Shown: positions 23,000 to 34,330 of the stretch, piece by piece | Layout of the letters: each line of letters begins with the position of its first letter | Position numbering within the stretch: position 1 is the first letter of the stretch | DNA from: Heterohyrax brucei | Taxonomy: Eukaryota > Chordata > Mammalia > Hyracoidea > Procaviidae | Assembly: GCA_028571685.1 (NCBI GenBank) | Contig: CM053162.1 | Location: forward strand, 7,754,001-7,818,000 | DNA: 64,000 bases | Direction: 5' to 3' | Translations under genes and position numbers: made by a program | The notes under the pieces: model-generated | What the model was told of the DNA's origin: nothing | What the model saw: only the letters and a program-made list of their open reading frames with translations | The model's database searches: none

Positions 23000-25900
23000 G
23001 GTCTCATACAATGTTTGTCCTTGTGCTACTGACTAATTTCACTCAACATAATGTCTGCCAGTTGAAACCAGGTTATGAGATGCCTCCTAAAATCATCATT
23101 GTTCTTTATCATTGCATCATTGCGTAGCGTTCCATTGAGTATATATACCATAGTTTGTTTATCCATTTGTCTGTTGTTGGGCATCTGGGTTGATTCCATC
23201 TTTTTTACTATTGTGGACTATGCTGCAGTAAACATTCATGTGCATGTATCTGCTCATGTGACTACTCCTGCTTCTGCAGAATGTATTCTAAGCAGTGGGA
23301 TTACTGGGTCAAGTCGTATATCTACTTCCAGCTTTTTAAAGAAGTGCTAGATTGCTTTCCAAAGAGATTCTATCTCTTTGCAATCCCACGAGCAGTGTAG
23401 GAGAGTTCCAATGACTCACAGCCTCTCCAGCATTTGTTGTTTTGTGTTTTTTGGATCCTGGCCAATCTTGTTGGTGTGAGATGGTATCTCATCGTCTTTT
23501 TTATTTGGATTTCTTTAGTAGCTAATGATCATGAGAATTTCTGCATGTATTTTTTTGGGTGCCTGGGAACCCTCTTTAGAGAAGTGTCTGTCAATCTTCT
23601 TTGCCCAATGCTTAATTGGGTTATTTATCCTCTTCTTGTTGTTATTTTTCAGTACCTTGTAGATTAGGAAGATCAGATATGTTTCTGACATACAGTTGCC
23701 AACTATTTTTTCCCATTTTGTAGGTGGTCTTTTAATTCTTTTGATAAAGTCTTTGGATGAGCAAAAGTGTTTGATTCTTAGTAGTTCCCATTTATCTATT
23801 TTCTCCTCTGTTGATTGTGCTCTGTCAGCTGATGAAGTCTGTCTACGTCATGTATTAAAACTTTCTTTGTTGAGCCTATCTTTTCTGGATTGTCTTTATT
23901 GTTTTAGGTTTGGTATTTAGGTCGTTTATCCAGTTTGAGTTGGTGTTTGTGTAAAGTGTGGGGTACTGGTCTTGTTTCAACTTTCTGCAGATGGATATCC
24001 AATTTTGCCAGCATCATTTGTTAAAGAGACTCTTTTTGCCACAGTTTACAATTTTATTGCCTTTGTCAAATATCAACTGTTCATAAGAGGATGGCGGCAT
24101 CTCTGTGGTCTCAGCTGTATTCCATTGTCTATATGTCTTATTTTGTACCAGTACCAGGCTATTTTGACTACAGTGGCAGTGTAATAAGTTCCAAAGTTGG
24201 GTAGTGAGAGGCCCCCCTGGTGTATTTTTCTTCACTAGTGCTTCCCTTATCTGGAGTTTCTTCCCTTTCCAAACAAAGTTGGTGATTTGTTTCTCTAGCT
24301 CACTGAAAAATGTAATTAAATTTGTGTTGGGAATACATTGTATAGATAGATTGCTTTGCATAAAATAGACATTTCCACAATGTTAAGTCTTCCCATCCAT
24401 GAACAGGGAAGGTTTCTCCATTTATGTAAGTCTCTCTTAGTTTCTTGTAGTAGGCTATTGTAGTTGTCTTTGTATAGGTCTCTTATTTCTCTAGTTAGAT
24501 TTATTCCTAGGTATTTTATCTACTTGGGAACTGTAGTAAGTGGTATTGATTTGGTGATTTCTTCTTTAATGATCTCACTGTTGGTATTAAGGAATACTAC
24601 TGATTTACTTATGCTTATCTTGTATCCTGATACTGTGCTGAACTCTTCTATTTGAGTAGTTTACTTATGGATTCTTTAGGATCCTCTGCATATACAATCA
24701 CACCATCTGCAAATAGGGAGATTTTTATGGCTTCTTTGTTAATGAAGATGCTCTTTATTTCTTTGTCTTGTCTAATTGCTCTTGCCAGAACCTCTAGTAC
24801 AACATTGAATAGGAGAGGTGAGAGTGGGTATCCTTGTCTAGTTTGCATTCTCAAGGGGAATTATTTCAGTCTCTCGCCATTCAGGATGAGGTATGAGGTT
24901 GGCTTTGTGTACATGTCCCTTATTGCATTGGGAATTTGCCTTCTATTCCTACTTTTCTGAGATTTTTTAGCATGAATGGGTGTTGGACTTTGTCAAATGC
25001 CTTTTCTGCATCAATTGATAAGATCAGGTGATTATTATCTTTTGCATTATTTATATGGTTGATCACACTAATTGTTTTTCTGATGTTGAATCAGCTTTGC
25101 ATCCCTGGTATGAATTCACCTTCGGCATAATGAATTATTTTTTTGATATGTTGCTGAATTTTATCGGCAAGGATTTTGTTGAAGATTTTTGCATCTAGAT
25201 TCATGAGTGATATTGGTCTATAACTCTCCTTTTTTTGGATCTTTCCCTAGGGTTGGTATCAGGGTTATGCTGGCTTCATAGAATGAATTTGGGAATATTC
25301 TATCCCTTTCTATGCTGTGAAATAGTCTCAGTAGTATTGAGGTTAACTCTTCTCTAAAAGCTTGGTAGAATTCTGCAGTGAAGCCATCTGGGCCAGGGCT
25401 TTTTTGGTTGGTAGTTTCTATGACTTTTCAATCTCTTCCTTTGTGATGGGTTTATTAAGTTTTTCTACTTCTCCTTGTGATAATTTTGGTAGGTGATGTG
25501 ATTCTAGACATTTTCCATTTCCTCTAGGTTTTTAAAAAATGTTAGAGTAGCCTTTTGTAATATTCAGTTATGATACTTCTGATTTCAGTTGGGTCTGTTG
25601 TGACATCTCCCGTCTCATTTCTTATTCAGGTTGCCTGTTTCTTCTCCTGTTTTTCTTTTGTAAGTTTAGCCAATGATTTATCAATTTTGTTCGTCTTTTC
25701 AAAGAACCAGTTTTTTATTTTGTTAATTTTTTCAATTCTTCTGTTCTCTAATTCATTTAGTTCTGCTCTGGTGTTTTATAATCTGTTTTCTCCTGGTTTC
25801 TGAAGATTTCATCTGTTGCTCTCTTTCTACGTGTTCAAGCTGTAGAGTTAATCCTTTGGTTTGGGTTCTCTCTTGCTTCCAGACGTGTGCATTTATAGAG

Positions 25901-27200
25901 ATAAACTGACCACTGAGCACTGCTTTAGCTATATCCCACAGGTTCTAGTAGAATGTGTTTTCGTTCTCATTTGAATCCATAAATTCTTTATTTCATCTTT
26001 GATTTCTTCTATATAACCCATGGCTTTTTAAGCAAGATACTGTTCAGTTTCCACGAATTCTCTTTTCTATCTATGTTTTTTTCTGCTGTTGATTTTGCCT
26101 TTTATGGCGCTGTGGTCTCAGAAGACGCTTTGCAATAATTCAGTGATTTGGATTTTGTTGAGAGTTGCTTTATGTCCTAACACATGGTCTATCCTGCAAA
26201 ATGTTCCATGTGTGTTGGAGGAGAACATGTAGTTAACTGCTGATGGATAGAAAGTTCTGTATATGTCAATGAGGTCTAATTGGTTAATTGTGGCAATAAG
26301 GTCTTCTGTGTCTTTACTGAGATTTTTTCTAGAAGATCTGCCTAACACTGGAAGTGGAGTGTTAAAGTCTCCCACTATTATTGTGGAGTGATCTCATTTT
26401 TCAGTGTAGTCAGTGTTTCTTCAATGTATTAGATGCTCTCATTTTGGGCACATAAATGTTTAATATTGTTAAGTCCTGCTTGTGTATTGAACCTTTCAGC
26501 AATAAATAGTTATCATCATTGTCCACTATGCGATATCCATGTTCTCTTTTTTCATAATTTCAGGGAAGCTTTCTGTCAGCAACTCAACAACAACACTCTG
26601 TGTTTTCAGGTGTCCCTTCCTGTTCAGGAATTCCAATTAATCATAGATTGTTCCTCTTGACAGAGTCCCGCATATTTCTTAATGTAAACATTAAAATCTA
26701 TTTTATCAGAGATTAGTGCTGCCACACTTGCTCTTTTTACGCATTGTTGGCTTGGTATATATTATTCCATGCTTTAAGTTTGTTCATATCTTTAAGTCTA
26801 AGAAGAGTTTCTTTTAAGCAACAGATAGACAAGTCACATCTTTTGATCCAAGATGTCACTCATTGTCTCCTTACTAGAGCATTCAGACTGTTTACATTTA
26901 GTGTAATTGTTGGTAGGTATGTGTTTATTCTTGTCATTTTGATGTATTTATTTTTGCATTGGTATATTCTCTGTTGCTCTTAATTTTCTGTTCTGGGCCT
27001 TTCATCATTATGGGTTGTTTTTTCATCCTTTTCAGTGTTGGTTTTGTGTTTCTTGAGACTCCGATGTTAGATTTCTTGTTTTGATATGCTGCATCTTTAT
27101 TGTGCTTTGTGGCTACCCCTCTAGACCCCCTTAATAATCTAATTTTCAACCCAGTTTTCACTCCTATATATCTCATTAGCTTCCTCTTCACCTGAAAGGA
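23000..27200 (-). pseudogene. L1-7 ORF2 remnant
   Basis: Recognisable parts on the minus strand: endonuclease end at 26118-26375 (GDFNTPL; RIDHVLGHK, the catalytic Asp-His); reverse-transcriptase palm at 24648-24854 ([19 protein letters not shown]; active-site box LFADG where FADD is expected, so one catalytic Asp is Gly); C-terminal part at 24014-24361 ([20 protein letters not shown]). Stops and frameshifts occur between them. ORF2p would nick DNA and reverse transcribe L1 RNA; this copy cannot. Confidence 0.75.
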
Positions 27201-27553
27201 CTATAACTACTGTAGTATAGCTATCTTTTTAATGTGATGGTAGGTTAGTTTTTGTGATATGATCACTGGATCCCTTCTTTCAATATTATGGCTTTGACTG
27301 AGTTTTGTGCTTTCCCTAACTGAGCAGGTTTCTGGACGATGTGTCCTAAAATATAGAGTTAATACTTCTGTTTTTCTAAGGCAAGAGCTTCTTTCAGTAT
27401 TTCTTATAGTTTTGGCTTTATTTTCACAAAGTCTCTGAGTTTCTGTTTATCTCTGAATGTCTTAATTTCATTTTCATGTTTGACAGACAGTTTTGCATGA
27501 TAAATAATTCTCCAATGGAAGTTTTTCTCCTTCAAGGCTTTGGATGTGCCATC

Positions 27554-27705
27554 CTACTGCCTCTGTGCCAACATCATTTCTACTGAGAAGTCAGATGAAA
27601 GCATACAGGGCTTCCCTCTGAATGTTAGCTTTGCTTTGAGTCTCAGTGCCTTTAAGAGTTTGTGTTTATGTTTCTTTCTGCTAAGCTTGTTTGTAATACT
27701 ATTCA
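27554..27705 (-). pseudogene. L1-7 ORF1 C-terminal stub
   Basis: Minus-strand frame reading ALRLKAKLTFRGKPC then LSSDFSVEMMLAQR, parallel to the C-terminal domain in L1-11 (TVRLKAKLIYKEKSCRF; LSDFSAETMF). Sequence above 27705 no longer matches L1 although the frame stays open to 27832, so the 5' truncation point lies inside this frame. Confidence 0.65.
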
Positions 27706-27859
27706 GGAAACCAGCACAACTTGTCCCAGACAAGGTTGTGGAAGCTCCATAGACACATCCAAATTCCTTGAGAGACTGACTTACTGTACTGAGGACTGTT
27801 GGGACCATAGTCTCAGCGAACATTTTGCTCAAGTGCTATAGCATAGTTCATAAAGAACT

Positions 27860-28510
27860 TGTTATACATTCCATTTCATGAGAAGCATCTGTGATCCTAA
27901 AAGACTGTAGATGGACTTCTAAGATATTTCACTGGCCTCACCCCTTCAGAAAGAATGAAGAACAAAAGATTGAAGGGAAAGTTGAGTCCAAACTTAGACT
28001 GCAGCTACCAGAGCCTCCACCAGACTGAATCCAGCACAACCAGAAGGTACTTGGTTAACACCACTGACTGCTCTGACAGATATCACAATGGAGAGTCTGG
28101 GACAGAGCTCAAGGAAAATGTAGACTAATTTTCTAACTCACAAAACAAGCAAACAAAAACCCAGACCTACTAGCCGGACAGAGACTGGAGAAACCCTAAG
28201 GTTATGGCCCCTGGACACAGTAATGAAGTAACTCCTGAGGTTCACCCTTCAGCCGAAGGTTAGAGAGGCCCATAAGACAAAACGAGACTTCAAGGGACAC
28301 ACCAACTCAGTGGCAAGGACTATGAGGCAGGAGGGAGCAGGAAAGCTGTTAATAGGGAAACAAAGGTCGGGTATGGGAGAGTGTTGACACACTATGGGAT
28401 TGGTAACCAATATCTCAAAATAATATATTTACTAATTGTTTAATGAGAAGCTAGATTATTTTGTGAACCTTCATCTTAAACTACAATAAAACAAAAAAAA
28501 TAAAAACACT
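27860..28510 (+). mobile_element. L1-8: L1 3' UTR fragment
   Basis: Collinear with the 3' UTR of L1-4 (CCTGAGGTTCACCCTTCAGC at about 28230 against TTGAGGTTCACCCTTCAGCC at about 17258), ending in an A-rich tail near 28500. A 650-bp 5'-truncated insertion without coding sequence. Confidence 0.75.
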
Positions 28511-28566
28511 GTTCAAAGGGTTGAAAATGTATACGGCTGAAAAATGTGGCACATTGGCACCCTGAA

Positions 28567-28744
28567 CCAAACTCAATACTGTGGGGTCAATTCTGTTTCA
28601 TGGTCACCCTATAGGACAGAGTAGAACTACCCCAGAGATTTTAAGTCCTTATAGAAGCAGAGTCTCATGGAGAAGTTGGTAGTTTCAAACCACTGAACTT
28701 TCAGTTAGCAGTCAAGTGCTTAACCACTTGGGAACCAGGGCTCC
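28567..28744 (-). repeat. AfroSINE
   Basis: Minus-strand copy from the tail (GGGGTCAATTCTGTTTCATG, GGTCACCCTATAGGACAGAG) to the tRNA-like head (TAACCACTTGGGAACCAGGG). Full span, moderately diverged. Confidence 0.8.
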
Positions 28745-28786
28745 TGGTACATAGTAAGCACTCAATAAATTACTACTGCTGATGAA
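28745..28786 (+). repeat. MIR tail fragment
   Basis: TGGTACATAGTAAGCACTCA followed by ATAAAT matches the well-known 3' part of the ancient mammalian MIR SINE. It directly abuts the AfroSINE, which may have inserted into the MIR. Confidence 0.6.
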
Positions 28787-28871
28787 GTTGATCCAAGAAT
28801 AAAATTTTAAAGTTCTCACATATAATATAGGTTTAATCAGTATAACAATTCAAAACAGATAATCAGTTTCA

Positions 28872-29030
28872 AAAAACATGTTTACACATCATTATATTGA
28901 ATCTTCTTAACTACCATGAGATGTACTGTTATTCCATTCTGTAAATGAAATTAATTTACAGTAAATAAGTGGCAGAACTGGAACTTTAAAGAAAATAAAA
29001 ATATTTTGAGTCTCAGATCAGGATGTTCTA
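28872..29030 (-). repeat. Diverged MIR
   Basis: Reads as a decayed reverse-complement MIR: TGTTATTCCATTCTGTAAAT then GTAAATAAGTGGCAGAACTG, the places of the MIR blocks for a tri-state tract, TTTTACAGATGAG and AGTGGCAGAGCTGG. Old, non-coding. Confidence 0.5.
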
Positions 29031-29066
29031 ACTGTATTTCACTTTTGTTACTCCCAGCCTTCAGCC

Positions 29067-29104
29067 AGCCAAGTGCCAAGTGCCGTCGAGTCAGATCCGA
29101 CGTT
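29067..29104 (-). repeat. AfroSINE/RTE tail fragment
   Basis: GCCAAGTGCCAAGTGCCGTC followed by GAGTCAGATCCGACG: only the tail of an AfroSINE (minus strand). The tail unit AAGTGCC is duplicated. No convincing target duplication flanks it. Confidence 0.65.
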
Positions 29105-30620
29105 ATCATTTTATTGGGAGGTAGAATGAAATACAAAGTTATCTGACACTCTATCTGCACCTTAAGCAGGCTTTGGAAGTTCAGTCTTGCTCCTTGGTTA
29201 CTCTTAAACAAGACGGGAAAAGTGCGGAGATTTTAAGAATACTGACTACGTAGAGATCAATCATAGACACACAGTATAGGTAAATGGTTCAACTTGATCC
29301 AATTTAGGAAGAGAGTCTTTACTCTGTCTCCAGTTCCGTAGGGCTTTAGCTCTGTAGACTATTTAAAATTCTTTTTCAGTTCCATTACTTCAATTCATTC
29401 TTCACAGTGTTCTATACACCATCCTTGACTTTAGATTAACATCTTAAGTAGTCCCTGGCATCCCAAACCAGTTGATAATCTTCTCTCTTCCTAGGCTGTA
29501 AATCTTAAACTATTTAAAATTTGATATGCTGCTTCAGTCCCTCTAAGGTGACCGAGACAAGATTAGTCCAAAGGAATACATGGGAAAGAACGCAGTAGTT
29601 AGGCCCATTCTAAGGATGACATGGTGCTTCACATGTAGTGGTGACCACTCCATTCACCAATACAGGATAGTTCATTGATGGTGTCAGATGCCTTAGATGA
29701 AATTACAAATCATGCTAATGCTACTAGCAGCAACGGTCACTATCTCTAGTTTCTAGGTATTACTAAAGTTTCACTTTGACCATCCTTCTATTCTTCACAT
29801 TTTAAATGTTCCCCAGCAGCAGTAAAGGAGGAAGAATACATTATTATTTTTTAAAAAAGGATAACATGGTATGAGAAAGCTCAATTTCCTGAAAAAATGC
29901 CACGCTGATTTCATACTTTACAGAAACTCATATATAAAAATTGCAAAGACTACTGTCTTTCCTGTTTTCAACCCTAAGACTTTCTCGAGAATTCTAACTT
30001 CCATCTTCCCTGAATAATCTAAAACAACTCAGGTTCATCTTTTCACTTTCCTAGCCCTACTTCTAATCAATTTTCTTTCACACTTTCTTGTCCCCTAGAT
30101 AAATCTAATGCCAGTGTGTCTTTTTCCCTTTTATTTTCTGCCTCTTTTCATTTTATCTCTGGTTCATCACTAATCAGCTTATGCAAGCATCCACATGTAT
30201 GTTTCGTGTATATTTTATATTTCTTATTTGTAGAAATCTGTGCCATCTGGAATAAAACTCAAATACTATGACATCAAATAACCAAGGAATAATGAAGGAC
30301 AGGATTTACTACATAAAAACAAAGCAAAATATTTAAAATGATGAAAGAATAAATTGAACTAATCACAAGATTAATAACTATTAGTATTTGTAGACAGCTT
30401 TGTAGTAAATGAACCACATAACAACCTGCATCTCATATGCTCTTCATAATAATATATAATTTAACCCAGTGATATAGAGTACTGAAAGGTAAGGTGGAAT
30501 GAAATGGCATTTATCATCAAATACATAATCACAACTCTGCCTGCTAATGAGCCATGGTATTTGGCCAGCATGATGTAGCCTGAGTTCTTATCTGAAAAAT
30601 AAGATACAAATATCCAAGGT

Positions 30621-30696
30621 GTTTGAGATAATTAACAATAATACACACTTACGATTATGTTTGAGATAATTAGTAGTAGTGCATACTCATGATTGG
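30621..30696. repeat. Two-unit tandem duplication, about 38 bp
   Basis: GTTTGAGATAATTA begins both units (30621 and 30659); the rest of each unit (ACAATAATACACACTTACGA against GTAGTAGTGCATACTCATGA) has diverged. Probably replication slippage. No function inferred. Confidence 0.6.
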
Positions 30697-30699
30697 TGA

Positions 30700-30850
30700 G
30701 TTATTATACTAATTTATCTACAAGAAAACAGTTCCAAAGACTTTTGTAAGTTTAGCCAAGGTCATATAACTAAAAAGCGGTAAAGTGTGGGTTCAAAACC
30801 ATTTATTCAAGTCTCTACTTGGTCCACTACACCATGAGTAGAATCTTCAT
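30700..30850 (-). repeat. Diverged MIR
   Basis: GCCAAGGTCATATAACTAAA, then GTGGGTTCAAAACC, then CCACTACACCATGAG follow the reverse-complement MIR order (CCAAGGTCACACAGCTAG, GGGATTCAAACCC, ACCACTACACC). Old and degenerate. Confidence 0.5.
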
Positions 30851-31474
30851 TGCTTTTCAAAACTTAGTACTCAGTCACCTGGGATTTGTTTAAAATACAC
30901 ATTTTGATTAAGTCAGTCTGAGTCACCTGATGCTGCAGTTCTTATAAGCTCCCAGGTGATGATATTATCCAAATGGTCCACACTTCAAATAGAAAAGTTG
31001 TAAATTGTTAGTACTGATTAGAATTTAGAATTGCCCTAACATGATGCAGCTAGAACTTTAAGAATTGAGGCTAGTAGTGAAGATTGGGTTTTGCACCCCA
31101 GATAGTGAGATGAGAATGCAGAGTCATGAAAACACATTCAAGGTGTTGAGTGCTTACTACATGCCAGGTGCTAGGGGTATAAAGATGATCCAGATATTAA
31201 GGATAGTCAGTAATTTGTAAACAAATAGTACCATCACATGAGCCTAAATATTTGGAGGACAATAGGGAAACACCCATGCTAAGAGAAAAAGGTGGAACAT
31301 TTAGTTAAAAATATAAAATAAGGACACATTATAGAGAGCTCTGAGAGGTTTATAAAGAAGCGTAACTTAGATCCAATTCAGTGGGGCTCAACTATAGATT
31401 TAGAAATAGGGAACTGGAGTATAAACCTGGATTAAACATGTACATATCAGCTGTGGTTACCCTAATGGTCACTT

Positions 31475-31772
31475 TTGAGTCATGGCAAGCCCCTGTGTGT
31501 CAGAATAGAACTGTGCTCCATAATGTTTTCAGTGGCTAAATTTTCTGAAGTGGATTGTCAGCTTTTTCTTCCAAAGAGACTCTGGGTAGTTTCAAGGCAC
31601 AGTATCAGGGGCCAAGGATACAAAGATGAAACAGACATGCAGTAAAATAAGTTTGTAAACAAGAGTCAAACATGTTAACCATTTGTACCAGTGAGAAACT
31701 CCAGGGCTTTCTATAACTTCCGACTCTGGTTTAGCAGCTGAGTGTGTTAGCCATTTGCACCACAGGGACTCC
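31475..31772 (-). repeat. AfroSINE, composite with repeated head
   Basis: Tail and body run 31475-31600 (GAGTCATGGCAAGCCCCTGT, AGAACTGTGCTCCATAATG). About 70 bp of foreign-looking sequence follows. Then the head end appears twice: GTTAACCATTTGTACCAGTG at about 31674 and GTTAGCCATTTGCACCACAG at about 31746. Either two partial SINEs are fused or the head was duplicated. Confidence 0.6.
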
Positions 31773-31925
31773 TGCACTGAACTGGAGAGAGAGAAATCAA
31801 GGACATCAATTATTAGGCTACTGCCGAAACTGGAAGATGATATGTGCTTAGCCTTTTTTTAGAACCTATGGAAATGTAAAGACTAGTATATATGACAACC
31901 AGGAAAGAATTGGCCGTATACTATG

Positions 31926-32095
31926 GAGAAGACTTAGATTCAAGTCATGGCTCTTCCTCATTTTAGCCATTTAATTTTGGGTAGCCATTGACCCTCTCTA
32001 AGCTTTCATCTGCAAAATACAGATAATGTATTTACAGGAGCCATTGTGAGGGTTAAACAAGATTACACGTGTAAATGCCCTTTGAAAACAGTAAC
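31926..32095 (+). repeat. MIR
   Basis: AGATTCAAGTCATGGCTCTT, then ATTGACCCTCTCTAAGCTTT, then CATCTGCAAAATACAGATAA, then GTGAGGGTTAAACAAGATTA follows the MIR order from head to core almost throughout. Ancient mammalian tRNA-derived SINE. Confidence 0.75.
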
Positions 32096-32102
32096 TCCCC
32101 CC

Positions 32103-32307
32103 CACCAATAAACCGGCTTCCATCAAGTCAGTTCCAACACATAGTGACCTATAGTACCCAGTAGAACTGTCCATAGGGTATCCAAGGCTGTGAACCTTTA
32201 CAGAAGCAGAATACCCTGTCATTGTTTTGAGGAATGGCTGGTGACTTTGAACTGCTGACCTTCAGGTTAGCAGCTGAGCACTTTAAACACTGTACTGCCA
32301 GCACTCC
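32103..32307 (-). repeat. AfroSINE
   Basis: From CATCAAGTCAGTTCCAACAC through GGTATCCAAGGCTGTGAACC to GACCTTCAGGTTAGCAGCTG and the head end. Full span, minus strand, with an extended middle. Confidence 0.75.
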
Positions 32308-32327
32308 TTTAAAATCTGCAGCCCCCC

Positions 32328-32478
32328 AAAACCAAACCCACTGCTATAGCAACTCAGCAACTCTATAGGACAGAGTAGAACTGCCCAATAAAGTTCCCAA
32401 GAAGCACTCAGCAGATTCAAACTGCAGACCTTTTGATTAGAAGACATGACACTTAACCACTATGCCACCAGGGTTTCC
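32328..32478 (-). repeat. AfroSINE
   Basis: ACCAAACCCACTGCTATAGC at the tail, ATAGGACAGAGTAGAACTGC in the body and GCCACCAGGGTTTCC at the head. Second of three SINE pieces arranged head to tail between 32.1 and 32.55 kb. Confidence 0.8.
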
Positions 32479-32512
32479 AAAAAAAATCTGCATAAACACT
32501 ATATCAATTAAG

Positions 32513-32546
32513 CCAAGCCAAGGCAAGTGCCGTTGAGTCGAATCTG
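32513..32546 (-). repeat. 34-bp SINE/RTE tail insertion
   Basis: CCAAGCCAAGGCAAGTGCCG followed by TTGAGTCGAATCTG is only the last part of the AfroSINE tail. ATTAAG stands on both sides (32507-32512 and 32547-32552), a likely 6-bp target duplication. Confidence 0.6.
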
Positions 32547-32580
32547 ATTAAGGAGTAATTTATTATTAAGTTTCAGACAC

Positions 32581-33036
32581 TGTCATGGATTGAATTCTGT
32601 CCCCCCAAAAATGTATGTGTTGCTTTGACTTGGTTTGGAGTTCCAACATGGTGCCCTTCCTCCCATGTGTTGTGAATCCTGCCTCTGTGATATGATGATG
32701 GAGAATGGTTTGCAGTTGTGTTAGCGAGGCAGGACCCAAGCTACAAGCTTGTGGAATATAAGGGAGAGAAGTGAGCTGAGGAAGTGGGGAACTTCATACC
32801 ACCGAGAGACAAGCACTGAGAGCAGAGCATGTCCTTTGGACCCGAGGTTCCTGTGCTGAGATGCTCTCACTGGATTTGGACTTAGCCTACTGGACTGTGA
32901 TAAATTCTCTTACTGAATGGACTTACAATTTGTAAATGGATTTGTGGCTTACCGGACTGTGACAATAAAAGCTTCTCCTCATGAAACCTTCCACTCGTGG
33001 TATTTTCTGTTAGAGCAGTACCAGGTGACTAAGACA
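32581..33036 (+). repeat. M3 5' LTR
   Basis: TGTCATGGATTGAATTCTGT at the start and GTACCAGGTGACTAAGACAG at the end. AATAAA at about 32964 is placed as in other LTRs of the set. It keeps a 17-bp segment (TTTGGACTTAGCCTACT region, about 32875-32893) missing from the 3' LTR. Confidence 0.85.
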
Positions 33037-33041
33037 GAGTT

Positions 33042-33059
33042 TGGTACCGGGAGTGGGGT
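33042..33059 (+). promoter_or_regulatory. Primer-binding site of M3
   Basis: TGGTACCGGGAGTGGGGT starts 6 bp after the 5' LTR. It resembles the complement of the 3' end of leucine tRNA (TGGTGTCAGGAGTGGGA) with about four differences. ERVL and MaLR elements are known to use leucine tRNA. Supports reading this unit as a provirus rather than two independent solo LTRs. Confidence 0.7.
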
Positions 33060-33221
33060 ACTGCTCTAGCAAATACCTAAAATGTGGAAGTTTTTTTTTT
33101 TTTTTAAACTGTGAGCACATAAATGAAGGCACCCAAGAGAAATGCTAGCACCTAAGAGCACAGCAAATGGTGAGGAAAGCAACAGCAGCAGTGAACTGGC
33201 AGCAGAAGAACCAGGAGCCTA

Positions 33222-33405
33222 CCCACGGAATGAGAATGCTGAATGGCTGTGTGCAGGAGGCTTCCTGGTGGAGTTGGGTGCCTCTGGGCACTTGAATAGA
33301 CAGAGCTAGACTTGATGACCCACGGAACGAGAAGTCTGAGTGCTTGTGTGCAGGAGGCTACTTGATGGAGTGGGGTGCCTTCAGGCACTTGAATCAGTGG
33401 AGCTA
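33222..33405 (+). repeat. Tandem duplication, about 97 bp, in M3 interior
   Basis: CCCACGGAATGAGAATGCTG at 33222 and CCCACGGAACGAGAAGTCTG at 33319 begin two units that stay alike through GTGTGCAGGAGGCT, GGTGCCT, GGCACTTGAAT and GAGCTA. Non-coding. Confidence 0.75.
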
Positions 33406-33880
33406 AAGAGCTACGGAGTGTTGGAACACTTGCCTTGTAGGGCAGATATGGGGTTGTGGCCCCAGGTTGGTGAGAAGCTCAGCTGCTTGAGTCTCAGAAG
33501 GTATGGCCATGAAAGGGTGGAGCCAGGGCTTTTTGTGTTTGTGGGAGTGGAATTACCACTCTGTTGGGCTTAGGATGCATCTAAAGCCAAGGGGGTAGAC
33601 TTCTGTCCAAGTGGTCCTGGAAGGCCAAGATGAAGCCCAGGTGCCTCCACTAAGAATCTGGAGAGTGTGGCCAATACCAAGAGTTTGAATGGAATGGTTA
33701 TGAAATGTCTCAGAGTGTGAAATAATGTTTTTGAAGCCGTGATGTTTAATGTAATGTGTTCTGATAATCTGCCTGGTGTATGTTATAAGCGAAAACTGTT
33801 GCTATGTTATGGAATGAAAACTTGCTGTTCTATTAATGACTGTATTTTGTGTGTTCTAATCATATGATTTTTGGGATGCC

Positions 33881-33891
33881 AAAGGGTGGGA
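33881..33891 (+). promoter_or_regulatory. Polypurine tract of M3
   Basis: AAAGGGTGGGA lies immediately before the TGTCATGG start of the 3' LTR, the expected site for plus-strand priming in LTR retroelements. Confidence 0.65.
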
Positions 33892-34330
33892 TGTCATGGA
33901 TTGAATTGTGTCCCCCCAAAAATGTATGTGTTGGTTTGACTTGGTTTGCAGTTCCAACATGGTGCCCTTCTGCCCATGTGTTGTGAATCCTGCCCCTGTG
34001 ATATGATGATGGAGAATGGTTTGCAGTTGTGTTAGCGAGGCAGGACCCAAGCTACAAGCTTGTGGAATATAAGGGAGAGAAGTGAGCTGAGGAAGCGGGG
34101 AATCTCATACCACCGAGAGAGAAGCACTGAGAGCAGAGCACGTCCTTTGGACCCGAGGTTCCTGTGCCAAGATGCTCTCACTGGAGGACTGTGATAAATT
34201 CTCTTACTGAATGGACTTACAATTTGTAAATGGATTTGTGGCTTACCGGACTGTGACAATAAAAGCTTCTCCTCATGAAACTTTCCACTCATGGTATTTT
34301 CTGTTAGAGCAGTACCAGGTGACTAAGACA
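33892..34330 (+). repeat. M3 3' LTR
   Basis: Same sequence as the 5' LTR with scattered substitutions and a short deletion near 34185. AATAAA at about 34258. Ends GACTAAGACA before the GACAT flank. Confidence 0.85.

Larger units (their letters stand above)
21480..27705 (-). mobile_element. L1-7: long minus-strand L1, split by an LTR
   Basis: Minus-strand order from high to low coordinate: end of ORF1 (about 27705-27550), inter-ORF spacer, ORF2 (about 27000-22950) and long 3' UTR (about 22850-21480). The MaLR LTR M2 (21680-22196) interrupts the 3' UTR. ORF1 is cut inside its C-terminal domain, so the copy is 5'-truncated. ORF2 is broken into many frames. Placement of the 3' end at about 21480 is approximate. 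Confidence 0.8.
29105..31474. other. Unidentified single-copy DNA with old MIR traces
   Basis: About 2.4 kb with no gene evidence and no long open frame. MIR-like traces lie at 30700-30850 and 31139-31200. A 38-bp tandem duplication lies at 30621-30696. The rest matches nothing else here. Confidence 0.45.
32581..34330 (+). mobile_element. M3: compact MaLR-type provirus (LTR-internal-LTR)
   Basis: Two direct LTRs, 32581-33036 and 33892-34330, flank about 855 bp. They differ by roughly 14 substitutions and one 17-bp gap by eye, about 3 percent. A leucine-tRNA-like primer-binding site follows the first LTR and an A/G-rich polypurine tract precedes the second. Flanking 5-mers GACAC (32576-32580) and GACAT (34331-34335) fit a duplicated target. 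The internal part shows no gag, protease or pol signature, so the unit was non-autonomous, as known for MaLRs that depend on ERVL-type enzymes. Confidence 0.85.

Noticed and set aside
33152..33573. 77-78 codon frames in the M3 interior as retroviral genes
   Set aside because: Opposite strands, overlapping and without gag, protease or pol signatures.
32581..34330. Two independent solo LTRs instead of one provirus
   Set aside because: Same orientation, about 3 percent divergence, primer site after the first, polypurine tract before the second and matching outer 5-mers favour one provirus.
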